Source: Anoplolepis gracilipes | Taxonomy: Eukaryota; Arthropoda; Insecta; Hymenoptera; Formicidae | Assembly (NCBI RefSeq): GCF_047496725.1 | Contig: NC_132971.1 | Location: 6,250,501 to 6,314,500, forward strand | Length of the DNA stretch: 64,000 bases | Direction: 5' to 3' | Shown: one piece after another, positions 1 to 12,188 of the stretch | Layout: each line of letters starts with the position of its first letter | Numbering within the stretch: the stretch's first letter is position 1 | The notes under the pieces: generated by a model | Seen by the model: only the letters and a program-made list of their open reading frames with translations | The model's database searches: none | What the model was told of the DNA's origin: nothing | Position numbers and translations under genes: made by a program

Positions 1-375
1 GCGAGACGTTGAAAAGTGTATGAAATCTGTTAAAAATATACTTAAAGATATTCAACCTTAAAAATAAATACCACAAAACTTCAGAGAAAGAATTATCTAC
101 TCTTGTGCGATGTTCATTCCACATAGATAAAAAAATACACATTTTATGCTCCGTTCTCTCATCTGCTAGACACATTTTCTTCTTCTGTTTTTGCATCCAT
201 CTATAATGTATTAATCATGTATTAATCCCATTTTAATAAAATAATACATTATGCTTTAAATCATGTAATATTACATTAAAGTAACTTAATTTCTTTATAT
301 TTAGGAACATAATTTTAATTGTCATCAATGTGTCATATTTGAAAAAAATTCAGTCTAGATTTAAGACTCAATCGA
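1..375 (-). pseudogene. Remnant of luciferase/4CL-like paralog B2 (partial at left edge)
   Basis: This is the left-most copy of the remnant also seen at 10,306-11,480 and 20,690-21,870. Around 60-210 the minus strand still reads like exon 2 of the neighbouring intact gene (an MRERSVKCAL-like stretch just after a VDA-like exon start), and around 320-375 it resembles the exon encoding its N-terminus. The frame is broken, and the pieces between are shortened. Only the 5' half of the ancestral gene lies inside the window; the 3' half would be to the left. It is a decayed member of the acyl-adenylate family and is unlikely to encode protein. Confidence 0.6.
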
Positions 376-1108
376 TCAGTTATCATTACAATAGTATGCA
401 AAAAAATTTGACACACATCCTATTTATTTTCAGTGCAAGTAAAATAGAGCGACCATTTTCACTTATATTGCATTAACAAAATTCAACTTTCCTAAATAAG
501 TTTTTAATAGAAAGTTTCTCTTGTCAGAAAACAAGTCATTTTATAATTATATTATAAAATTTATAGACTAATATAAATAGAAATTTATATATAATATTAG
601 AATAATAGAAATAAATAACTTATATATACGTTATACAGTAAATGCCATTTATTATTAATACGAAAATATTTTCTCTTATTAAACATAATGAACAAATATT
701 ACTCTTAAAAAACATTACAAAAAGTGCTTAAAAAATATTTAATACTTAAAAATTAACTAAATAAACTAAAGATTTAATATAAAATTTTATTTTAATCGAA
801 AAAATTCTGATATACATTAATCAGAAATGATCACGGTCCATCAAACGCACAGCTATCGCACCATATTAAAATAACAAAAAATTAAATAACAAAACTTCTA
901 CGCGCACATACAAACAATAATTATGATGCATTTATTATCAAACTTGATTACATATGTATGTTTGTGTGCATGTACACATGGGAAAAGCATCATAACTTTT
1001 TTTTACATATGCACATTAGAGATTTGCCATTTCAATATTCTATATTATATTCATGCATTGTGTTTTTATAAATATGATTATATTTCTACAAAATAAATAT
1101 ATATATAG

Positions 1109-1798
1109 TAGGGTCCAAACGTTCCAGCCAGACTTCAAAATTTTATAGATTTAACTCTGAAAAAATTTCCTATAAACATGGGTACAAAAATGCTTTGTTA
1201 AAAAATTACTTTCAAAATTAAAGAAACGTGATTTTATAAGTTTTTGAACGCTAACTTGTAAAAATTGTATTTTGACTTTTATTTATAGAAAACTGTTCAT
1301 AATTAAATTTTCTCTCGGATCATCAAGTTTACCTAAAACGTTATGGAAAGTTTTGACTATGGTAAGAGTTAATGCAGAAAAGTTAAATTTTTTTTTAGTG
1401 GAATATATAACTAACAAGCAAGAATTAAACATAGAAAATTAGCTATTGTAAGATCATAACAGTATAAATAAAGAATATTTTTTCACCAAAAGTTCTTCCA
1501 TCATGGCAGAAAAACCACTGTTTTATACATTTGAAACTAGTTATCTCAAAACATATAAGTAATAATAATAATATTCTCGTCTTATTTGAAAGATAATTCT
1601 CTACAACCTTTGTTTGAATAATTTTTGTTAAAAATGTTTCCTTTTCAGATATTTGTGAATATGTGTTTAAAAAATGTAATTTTAGAGGTTCTTAGGAATT
1701 TACTTTTTAAGGAAACATTTTGAATTTGTTTATAAAAATTTTTTGTTTATAGTTAAATTTTTTATAAGATCACTAATTCTGCAATCGGGCCCACTCTA
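1109..1798. repeat. Degenerate TIR element downstream of A1
   Basis: The ends are imperfect inverted repeats: a GGGTCC-type end with a following ATTTAACTC..CCTATAAACA block on the left matches the reverse complement of the right end, which carries GGGCCC. It is present in unit 2 at about 12,189-12,869. In unit 3 only the two ends survive (22,631-22,790). No transposase-like reading frame is visible, so it looks like an old non-autonomous DNA element. Confidence 0.5.
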
Positions 1799-1819
1799 TA
1801 TACTATAAAGCAGTTAGAT

Positions 1820-4509
1820 TTAGAGTTTTTCTTTTTTGTTGTGTGGTTTAAATAAAGTCCAACTATTAAATGTTGCACGATCCAAATATCCATCGTAATA
1901 TGGCAGATAATTCACAAACCGTACGCCAGCTCGAAGATGCATGGAATCGTCTAATTTTTTCGCTACAAATTCTATTAATTCCTTTTCCGTTACCTAGAAT
2001 ATAATAATGTAACCTTTTAATATATCAATTTATAAATCAATTATCAGAGTATTTGTTTGATTTCACAAAAAATTATCAATTTTAAACCTCTGATCCTTTT
2101 TTTCGTACGACAAACGCCAATGGGTGATGACCATCAAGGGCATTAGATCTATATGTTATAGCAGCATCTTTCACATGCGGATGACGTTTTAATACATTCT
2201 CAATATCCCTTGTTAAAAAACAATGGCCTTTACATTTCATAATATCTCTATCAAGAGCCCAGATGTAGATATATCCGCTTTTATCGTAATAACCTACAAT
2301 ATCGAGATGAAACCATCCTGAGAAACACATAATATTTTATTAGAAACGTTATTGTTTAAATATATATAATATAAAAATATAAAATTTCAACAAGTAATAT
2401 ATATATTTTCATGTTTAAACAAAGACAAAATATTTAATATTTATTTATTTCTTATTAATTACTAATTTTATCGATAATAGAATATTGCGTAAAAATACGT
2501 ATAATTTATAACAGTTAAAAACATTATCAAACGATTCCAATACTCTATAATAACTGGTGTAAATAACTGATGTCAACAATTTTTTGTACATATGTTTATG
2601 CATGTCAAAGTCTTTTTTTTAATCATTTGTATTTATTTAATCGCATTTTACAATGCAATAATAGAATAATCAATTAAATAAAGTTGTAGCTAACCATTGT
2701 CGTCGACAGCAGGTATTGAATTTCCAGTCGTAAGATCAAAATAGCCGTTTGTCAAACACGGAGATTTGCACCAGATAATACCAATATTATTTGCGTCTTG
2801 TGGAAGTTTACTAATGCAATTTACAAACATTAATCGAACAGTTTTATTCACGTAATTTTTATATCCGTAATTTTTTTGGCAAATAATAGTTACACCTGTC
2901 TCAGGTAAACCTAAACGTAAGCCACAATCAATATCAATAATATTAAATTGTGTTATTATAATTTCTTCAACTATTGAGTATACTTGTAGTAAATATACAT
3001 ACAATATAAAAAAGCAACAGAAGTGTTTGGTAGCGCCCTGACAAACTTACGGTAAACAGAACCTCTAATTTTTCCGTCAAATATCATCTGTTTTAAGGAA
3101 GAGAGATCATAATTCCTAAAATCTTCAAAAAAATAAAAATATTTTACCGCCATGCTATATTTCAAAAATACCCAAGTTACCTGAAAAAAGATAAATATGT
3201 TAATTTATATATTTTCAACAAGAAATATTTTAAATTATGTATTGTCAACAGAAAATTTAAACATATTATAACATTACCTTATACTCTTGTATAGTATTAC
3301 AAAAGCATTCTTGAGATAGGTCTAACAAATTACTTATTTTGACCGCTTTTACGTACGAAAGAATGGCGCGAACTGTCAAAATCAAACTGACATTCCAGTG
3401 TAAGGATTCAACCCACAAACCTACGTCATTGGGCGACATAATAGGTAGCTGGTAGTTAGATGGAGATGTGAGAAATGCTTGTGAAATTGTCACGTGTTTG
3501 GGAATCACATCACGTGAATTAGAAGAGAACAATATCGCCACAGTGTCTCTGTTACTCTCCAACTCTGTACAAGAAAACGCATTGATTTCTGTTTCCTCAA
3601 AATTACCATTTAAAATAGATGTCACAGTTTCAAATTCCTCTTCTTCATTGCCTAATTCTTTGCTTTCCTTTTCGAAAATTACAATTTTTGTAGAAATGTT
3701 CATCTTTTTTATTTCAGCGAGAATTGTTGATGCTTTATCGATGTCGTCGAGAAAAATTATTTTTAGCCTCTCTCCCAAATATTGAAAAAGAGTTAATAAA
3801 TCGGCTGAAATTATTGTCGATTAAGTATACAAGCTTGTTTATACAATAACATAGATATATAATCTTAAAAAGAAATGAAATAAAAATTCAGAGAAAGTTC
3901 AACTTACAGATATTAATTTCATGCCATACACCCAAAATGGCACCGACGTACAGAGTCGCCAAGTACGGTATATAAGTATCTAAATGATTAGATGTACATA
4001 TTGTCACAATGTCATTACGGCCAACACCTAAGTTTTTCATCCATAATGCACATTTTACGCTACGTTCTCTCATCTGTTGAAATGTATTTTCTTCTCCCGT
4101 CCTTGCATCCACCTACCAATGTGTCATTAATATTGTAGTAAAATAATATAATATATTATAATTAATAGAATTATATACAATTTTACTTTAATAATTAATG
4201 TCTTTTTATATTTAGGTGCAAAATAATTTTTAAATTTTAATTATTATCATGTATCATACTTGGCCAATGAAATCCGGTCTGGACTTAAATGCGTTCAAAA
4301 TCAATTCTCCAATATTGTCTTCGATTATAGTTTCCTCGCCAATCAATATTTTGTTTTCTATCTTAAAAGGAAGTATCACCTAAAACATATACACGGTAAT
4401 TGTAATATTAATGCTGCAAAATATATTTTTACATTTTTGGATATTGTAAACTAGATTTTATTTGAAATATATATGTATATATAGAATTTTTTCTTACCTG
4501 AAATTCCAT
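1820..4509 (-). CDS. Luciferase/4-coumarate-CoA-ligase-like protein A1 (probable pseudoenzyme)
   Basis: Coding exons, complement: 4498-4509, 4260-4361, 3908-4112, 3278-3804, 3003-3180, 2695-2895, 2088-2317, 1820-1993. They total 1,629 nt (542 aa plus stop), the usual length for this family, with consistent phases and GT/AG borders. The first exon is only MEFQ; the second begins IENKILIGEE. Family landmarks are clear: YLATLYVGAIL, LHWNVSLILTVRAILSY, DLSSLKQMIFDGK, CKSPCLTNGYF, GYYDKSGYIYI and LRAGVRFV. Known enzymes of this superfamily activate a carboxylate with ATP and load CoA. Here the phosphate-binding loop (normally SSGTTGLPKG) reads SSNSRDVIPKHV at residues 200-211, the YGMTE motif is missing at the exon 4/5 joint, TGD is replaced by LDI, and the C-terminal catalytic-lysine motif reads LPYYDGYLDR. 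Folding is plausible; adenylation is not. It could also be a very young pseudogene. Confidence 0.8.
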
Positions 4510-4962
4510 ACCGCTGATATTTTAATGTTTCTCTTTATTGCAGTAATAGTTTTAAAAGTGTTATTATTTAAATCAGAAGACTAATACTATTGTACCACGA
4601 TTACTTTATGTGAAACCGTACGTTACAACAGTTACGAAGTGAATAACCTTTAATTTGTATCGACACAGTATTGTTATGATGTGAAATGTCTTTGAACCTA
4701 AAAATAAAACGAAAATATTTTGATCAGAAATATTGTTGTGTTATGGTACAACTCCATGCGTTATATAAACATATTTACCGAAATTTCTTTCTATGATATG
4801 GACATATATCACAATTTTTATTGTACAAGCTTATTTCTTTAAAATTAACTATTGTAAAAAACACACAATATTTTACCAAGAATATAATTTATAAAGAAAC
4901 AAAAAACTTTTAAGATGTTATACATTTTTTCATAGTATATTTTAATATGCTAGTTACAATTA

Positions 4963-5347
4963 CAAGGTGTTTGACAACAAATGGGGCAAAATTTAAGGAG
5001 TGATTATACATGATAAATTAAGACAATAATCAAGAGTAACAAAATTGCTGTGGAGGCTTTGGTTTTTTAGTTATAAATATTTGAAAGTTCATATAAAAGG
5101 TATCCAAAGCTCGGCAATTTGCTGTATATTTTTCCGTTGCAGAATATTTTGACAGCGATTTAGGCGATAGTTTACTCACGCTATAAATTTTGCGGATTAC
5201 TATACTTCAGACACCTTTCACGCAATTTTTTAAATATTTATAACTAAAAACGAAGCCTCCACCGTAATTTTGTTGTTCTTGATTTTTGTCTTATTTTATC
5301 ATGTAGAATTATTTCATAAATTTTATGCCACTTGTTGTCAAACACTG
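4963..5347. repeat. MITE with TA target-site duplication
   Basis: The 385-bp element has inverted ends of the form CAAGGTGTTTGACAACAA (left) matching the complement of the right end, and long arms containing GCCTCCAC blocks. It is flanked by TA on both sides, as expected for Tc1/mariner-type mobilisation. The same element lies at 16,047-16,434 in unit 2, so it predates the duplication. No reading frame is present. Confidence 0.8.
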
Positions 5348-5352
5348 TACAT

Positions 5353-6229
5353 ACATGGTGGGCCATTTTAAACAGTACGGTCAATTTTCTTGTAAATTAA
5401 GCGAAATATCGAAAAATGTTTCAGACAAAAGTTGTATGGTTTCGAAAGGGCCATAAGAAGATACCATTGGTTTGACCTTAAAGAATTATTTGTAGATCAC
5501 ATAAACGTCATGTTTAATTTTTTAAATAGGACACTCTATATATTATTGCATATTTTGATAGCTTATCTCGAGAGCTTTTCAAAACATTAAATAAAATATT
5601 TTTTTTTTAAATACTTTTCGAGTTATAAAACTTCAAAGTTGCAATATTTTGACATAAAATACAAGATATCTCGTAAAATATTCATTTTGCGACTATCTTA
5701 CCCTAATACTTTCATGCACAGAATAATAAGACGAATCAATTAGTGTAAAGAAAACGCATAATTATCTTCAAGAAAAAATCTGAATTTGCAACTAGTAATT
5801 ACACATTTTTACTTTAACATAATTATGTGTTTTAATTACGCCAATTGATTTGTCTCATTATTCTGTGCATAAAAGTATTAAAGTAAGATAATCGAGAAAT
5901 GAATATTTTACGAGATATCTTGTAATTTACGTCAAAATACTGCAACTTTGAAGCCTTATAACTCGAAAAGTATTTAATAAAAAAATATTTTATTATAGTG
6001 TTTTGGAAAGTTCTCGAGATAAACTACCAGAATATGCAATAATAGAGAGTTCCAATTAAAAAATTAAAATTATGTTTATGTGACCTTCAAATAACTCTTC
6101 AAGGTCAAATTAATGGTACTATTTTATGGGCCCCCTCGAAACCATACAACTTTTGTCCGAAACATTTTTCAATATTTCGCTTAGTTTACGAGAAAATTGA
6201 CCCTACTGTTTAAAATGGCCCACCCTCTA
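5353..6229. repeat. Long-arm fold-back element, only in unit 1
   Basis: Two arms of roughly 400 bp are near-perfect inverted copies around a short centre at about 5,780-5,815. The outer ends carry GGTGGGCCATTTTAAACAG and its complement. Unit 2 has an empty site at the corresponding position (about 16,436-16,441), right beside the older TA-flanked MITE. The element therefore inserted in unit 1 after the units separated, or was lost from unit 2. It has no coding capacity. Confidence 0.85.
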
Positions 6230-6446
6230 TATAATTTAAAACTATTGAACATTACTTTGACTTCTCATATTTTATTAGCATTTGTGAAACTCAAACAGTA
6301 ATATTGAAATTAAGTTATAATGATATAATTTTATGTGATAATAATTTTAATTTACAAAAATTCATTTAGTATATCACTTTGTTCTACTATATTAATTGTA
6401 ATTACGTACAGGTATTATTGCAATATGATTAATTCATTATTTTAAT

Positions 6447-7352
6447 ACATAAGAAACTAAATTTAGCTAATTTCAGTCTATACGGACATGGTCAACGTAC
6501 TCGTTATCCTGTTTAAACAAAAAAGCATATTTGTGGATATTTCATCAAATATTACACAACTTGTCCAAAAATCTTAAATATTATAGTAGACATCATTAAA
6601 ATCATAATTTAAAATCATTTGTATACGTAAAATTAATGATGTTAACGAAATACGTCGTATAGTGCACACATACCTGGTCACAAACCGCGAAAAACGTATT
6701 TCTCATTGTATTGAATCTATAAGGTGCAAAGAAATGTGACTTTGATAATTAAGCAGATTATGTATTATAATTAGATCAGACTCAACGAATCGAAAAAATA
6801 TGGCCTTGCTTCCCTTTCTTTCGCCTTCCTTCCTCTTTTGCTCCATTTGCTTTATTCCTCTTTTCCATTTTGATTCCAAACTTTCATTAACTGGACACTC
6901 GAAAATAGTTGAATAAAATGTATTTTCAGATGATTTCCTAATATAATTATAATACATAATCTGTGTTAGATCATCCAAGTCTAATTTTCTTTGCACCTCA
7001 TAGATTTAATACAATGAAAAATACTCATTTTTCACAGTTTTGTAGCCAGGTATGTGTGCACTATCTGACGTATTTCATTGACATCATCAATTTTACGTAT
7101 ACAAATGATTTTAAATTTTAAATTATGATATTAATGATGTCCAAAATAATATTTAAGATTTTCAAGCAAGTTCTGTAATATTAGACAAAATATCCATAAA
7201 AACGATATTTTGTTTAAATAGTATAACGTGTACGTTGAACATATCCATTTAGGCTCAAACTAGCTAAATTTAGTTTTTCATGTATTAAGAAGTAATTCTG
7301 ATTAGTTACAACGAAATCCTGAGAGGCTCAAAATCGAGCCCCATTGACCCTC
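6447..7352. repeat. Fold-back element with unique loop (left arm truncated)
   Basis: The left arm (about 6,447-6,730) and right arm (about 6,985-7,352) are inverted copies, for example TAAATTTAGCTA at both sides and a GTGCAAAGAAA / TTTCTTTGCAC pair nearest the centre. A loop of about 250 bp separates them. The unit 2 copy (16,750-17,735) has a longer left arm. Unit 1 has lost 163 bp between two ATTTTAAT direct repeats. No convincing protein is encoded in the loop. Confidence 0.75.
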
Positions 7353-7789
7353 CTTTTTTTCTCTTCCCATTAACATTTTTAAAAACCGAAATTTAAAAAA
7401 TAAGAGTAACAATTTTAAAAACATTGTAAAAGAAGAATAAACTTTAAATAATTAAAATATATTTATATAAAATAATTACATCTACGTTCTGTATATCGAC
7501 AATTGTATTTTGGAATATGTAAAAAGGAATTTTGCTATAAAATTGTCCAAACTCCAATGCATAAAAAAAATTATGATCTATTTGCCATAAAAACTTTCAT
7601 TTTATATGTGTATATGTATATACAAATGATGAAAGCATATAACTTTTTTTAAATGCAAGTTAGCGTTTTGTCATTTTAGTATGTGTGGTGTTATATCTAT
7701 GTTAACTTGTACTTAGTTCTACCTATATTTTAACAAAACATAAAATAAATATAATAATTTGCATCGATTAAATCTATTAACATCGTTTA

Positions 7790-9100
7790 TTGGAAACTTT
7801 AATTTCGTATCCTAGAAGCTGACAATAAAATATTTCACAATCGAAAAATTCATTGAGAAGATAATATAGCAAATCATTCATAAATAACACGCCACGAAAG
7901 TGCATACAATAATCTAATCTTTTTTCATTATAAATTGTATTAATTGTATTAATTTCTCTTATCTAAAATATGTATGAACTTTTTATAAATAAATGATTTA
8001 TTTAATTTGTTAATGCAAACAATCAATTTTAAACTTTTAATCCCTCTTTTCGTACAGCTATTGCCATTTGATGTTGACCATTCAGCGAATTCGGTAGAAC
8101 TAATATAATAGCCCTTTTCATCTGCGAATGGGACATTAAAAGAGTAAGTTTTTTTTGTAAAAAATTGATTTTTATGATGGAATCTTATAGTTTAAGGTTT
8201 TAAGAATATTTGAATAAAATTTTAAGTTAAAATTCTTAAGTTATAACTGCAATCCGACTCGGTTTACAGGTATATTTCCGAGCACAAGCAGATAACTGTT
8301 CAAGCTTCCTGCTGAGCGGTCGGTATGCATTAATAGAGTGCGTTCTGAAACTCTGACTATATCAGTTTTGTGAAACTCTGACTAGATCAGTAATATACTA
8401 GTGATATGGTATAGCTGATTGCTTGGTATGCCTTCATAAACTATTTAGAATGTGAAACGCATTTATATTGAAATAGCTCTTTGGTAACTGGCCAACATAA
8501 TTTTTTAAAAATTATTTAATCGAGCAATTTGAAATTTTAATTAACACTTTTATGTATTATATTAAACTGCTAACACGGCTATATCTTATATGGTAACATA
8601 TAAAATCGGGGCAGCACAAATGGATTAAATATAAATGTATGTGTTAGTAAGTATAAGAATTCTTACAAACACATTATAATTCTGACACTTACTAACATAA
8701 TAATTAACTAAATTGTAAATGGCTGCTCTGGCTTAATCTGTTACATTGCTGTTAGCAATCTAGGTATATAGCAGTATATGTTTTAACTATATATTATGTT
8801 GAGAAACATTTATAACATATTTACCTTGATCGAAAAGAATGATATCACCACCTTGATCGCCAATATGTATCTATTTCATTGGTACAAAATCATTTAAAAA
8901 AACAATAATTTATTACAAATGTAATTTTAATAAATAAAAAAATTCCGATTAATTACACACACTTTTCTACACGAATTTCTGACGAAGAATAGTGAAATTT
9001 TACATTCTTCTTTGTTTCCTATTTTATTTATTTGTAATAAACAATTAAGCAAAAATCGCACGAACAAACATGTGGTAAAAAGAAACTCATATACTTTTTA
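7790..9100 (-). pseudogene. Decayed luciferase/4CL-like paralog B1, unit 1
   Basis: The segment 7,790-7,920 resembles the last exon of A1 (a LRGGVRF-like stretch, here LHFRGVLF). About 8,020-8,200 resembles the 3' part of exon 6, including LMSHSQ and AVRKEG on the minus strand. About 8,830-8,895 resembles the 5' part of exon 6, followed by a degenerate version of the intron between exons 6 and 5. The two exon 6 halves are split by about 630 bp of unrelated sequence. Stops and frameshifts are frequent. It is a dead paralog older than the tandem duplication. Confidence 0.55.
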
Positions 9101-10305
9101 TTTATTCGTCAATAATCTTTATATTTCATAATAATTTAGTCCGGAAAAAAATAAAAAATATAAGCAAGTTGATAAATTTTGCGCCTGTACACTACAATGT
9201 TCCTTTGTATAATTAACGAAAAAAATTTGACCACATGAAAAACTGACACCTGCTTCCACACAATCTACCACAACAACATCTGTCGAAAGATGAATGCGGA
9301 TCATTTCATTTATGCTACAAAAGCGCTCCCTCACTGTAGTTTGCTTGCGAGCTACAATTTTCTCAGACTATATTATCTCATACACAAAAAAATTTACAAT
9401 AAGGGTATGGCCATACGGAAAAGATGTCCCTATGCTATCATTATTTAAGATAATCGATTTTTAAAATATTTTATGTGCATACATTATTTGAAACAACAAT
9501 CAAAACTAATCAATCAAGACATTTCATTTTCCTTATCGTCAATATGTTAACAAGAGAGTCAGCCCAAATAATCAACTAAATGTTCCTTCTATTCTTTTCT
9601 TATTAAAATTAAATTAATTTTCTTAAGCCATAAATTAAATCAATATTTTAATGTATATGGAATCGAGTTTTTTATTTCCTTCCTTACTCTCTAACTTAAG
9701 TGACCATTCACGTTCCTCGTTTCCCAGATACCATTCATATTTTCACATAGAACATATATTTACACTTTTGATTTCATGTAATTTTAATTATATAAAAAAT
9801 AATATAATCGTTAGTTAGAACCTAGAATTAAACGTTAAAATCACTCCCATGTACTTCTGACTGACGCCCATACTAATGTAATACCAGCGAGACAAACGTA
9901 CACACTCACATCTGCACATATGGATTCACTTGGTGTAATAACCAATTCATTATTTAATATATTACAAAATCACGTTTACAAATTTAATTTATATTTCGTT
10001 TTTCAACTTGCGAATAAATTTAGATTTTATGTTTAAATTATAATTTTCTCATTAATTGTCTCTCACTCCCAGTTCAGAGATCGCACTTGGTTCAATTCCA
10101 TGCAAAAAAGAGATTAAATTTCTTAAAAAGAGACCAAACGAACCTTTGGAAAAGAGAAAACAGAATAACGACAGAACCGTTTACCTGCTTCTCAAACCTA
10201 ATTCGTTCGACCTGAGTTATTCGCCATAAGATTCGTCGAGCCATTCGTCTAACTTCGGAAGGGTAATCGTTATGTCCTTCCTTGGATCCATCCTTCTGCG
10301 GACTT

Positions 10306-11480
10306 GAGCGTCATTTTTACTGTAAATACTTCATCAATATAAACCATTCTAAAAAATACACATTTTTGCATAAATATCATATAAATAAATATAAAAAACC
10401 CGACCTGCTACACAAACTTTTCTACAATTCCTGATTTTAAAAAAATTAAAATATTTGACTTTATTTTCCCTAACTGCTTTATTTGCAAAAAAATAATTGC
10501 GCAACAATATATTTATAATTAACATAAGATAAGATATCTGATAATTTGACTACTTTTTTAAATGATTGATATACGTATAATAAATATCAGCAGTTGTCTG
10601 TATATATCCATAATGTCTTATTATTATTAATTTATGTTATTTAATCCATTCTGTACCCATTCTCTATTCTAGTTATAATAAATATAATTATAACTTGAAA
10701 TCAAAGTTACAAAACTATACGTATTAGATTTAAAAAAAAACTTAAAATACTCAAATAAATATTGTAAATATTTTTTAATTCATACATTTTTAATAGTAGA
10801 TTAAAACATATTTCACATCAACATATGCTTTTGTACTGTTTTACAAAAACACTGTACAAAGTATAAAAATTCATTTATTTTGACTACCTTTATATGAAAG
10901 GATGGATATAAAAATTCATTTATTTTGACTGCATTCATGTGAAAGAATAACATAACGTATCTGTTAATTTAAAAGGAAAATGCATGAGGAATTCCTACGT
11001 GGAAGGAAAAACAATTTTCTTGTGATTTTATAAATTCCTGCAGCTTTATCGACGTCGGTAAAAATTACTGTCGGTCTGCGAGACGTTGAAAAGTGTATGA
11101 AATCTGTTAAAAATATACTTAAAGATATTCAACTTTAAAAATAAATACAACAAAACTTCAGAGAAAGAATTATCTACTCTTGTGCGATGTTCATTCCACA
11201 TAGATAAAAATAATGCACATTTTACACTCCGTTTTCTCATCTGCTAGACACATTTTCTTCTTCTGTTTTTGCATCCATCTATCATGTATTAATCATGTAT
11301 TAATCCCATTTTAATAAAATAATACATTAGGCTTTAAATCATGTAATATTACATTAAAATAACTTAATTTCTTTATATTTAGGAACATAATTTTAATTGT
11401 CATCAATGTGTCATATTTAGAAAAAAGTTCAGTCTAGATTTAAGACTCAATCGATCAGTTATCATTACAATAGTATGCAA
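10306..11480 (-). pseudogene. Decayed luciferase/4CL-like paralog B2, unit 1-2 boundary
   Basis: Pieces appear in the order expected for a minus-strand gene: a vestige of exon 6 (about 10,306-10,352), the exon 5-6 intron (matching 23,670-24,010), a scrap of exon 3 with the LDDIDKA region (about 11,040-11,075), exon 2 (about 11,160-11,285, still reading MRKRSVKCALF) and the N-terminal exon (about 11,395-11,480). Exons 4 and 5 are gone or unrecognisable and the frame is broken. The short open stretch at 11,046-11,240 is a by-product of this decay. Confidence 0.6.
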
Positions 11481-12188
11481 AAAAATTTGACACACATCCT
11501 ATTTATTTTTAGTGCAAGTAAAATAGAGCGACCATTTTCACTTATATTGCATTAACAAAATTCAACTTTCCTAAATAAGTTTTTAATAGAAAGTTTCTCT
11601 TGTCAGAAAACAAGTCATTTTATAATTATATTATAAAATTTATAGACTAATAGAAATAGAAATTTATATATAATATTAGAATAATAGAAATAAATAACTT
11701 GTATATACGTTATACAGTAAATGCCATTTATTATTAATACGAAAATATTTTCTCTTATTAAGCATAATGAACAAATATCACTCTTAAAAAACATTACAAA
11801 AAGTGCTTAAAAAATATTTAATACTTAAAAATAAACTAAATAAACTAAAGATTTAATATAAAATTTTATTTTAAGCAAAAAAATTCTGATATCCATAGAT
11901 CAAAATTGATCACGGTCTATCGAACGCACAGCTATCGCACCATATTAAAATAACAAAAAATTAAATAACAAAACTTCTACGCGCACATACAAACAATAAT
12001 TATGATGCATTTATTATCAAACTTGATTACATATGTATGTTGTGTGCATGTACACATGGGAAAAGCATCATAACTTTTATTTACATATGCACATTAGAGA
12101 TTTGCCATTTCAATATTCTATATTATATTCATGCATCGTGTTTTTATAAATTTGATTATATTTCTACAAAATAAATATATACAGAATA

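Noticed and set aside
9119..9334. 71-codon minus-strand frame in unit 1
   Set aside because: The unit 2 copy carries a small deletion that shifts the frame, so there is no coding constraint; it lies in decayed intron/exon 5 of paralog B1.
9840..9960. Short hydrophobic minus-strand frame (SVYVCLAGITLVWASV), identical in both units
   Set aside because: Identity is expected from the recent duplication; no splice context, start or family match was found.
10195..10305. Exon-like minus-strand stretch (YPSEVRRMARRILWRITQ) with a GTAAAC donor, repeated at 20,573-20,685
   Set aside because: The differences I saw between the copies are nearly all replacement changes in a short segment, no partner exons were found, and the family was not recognised. 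Kept only as a note.
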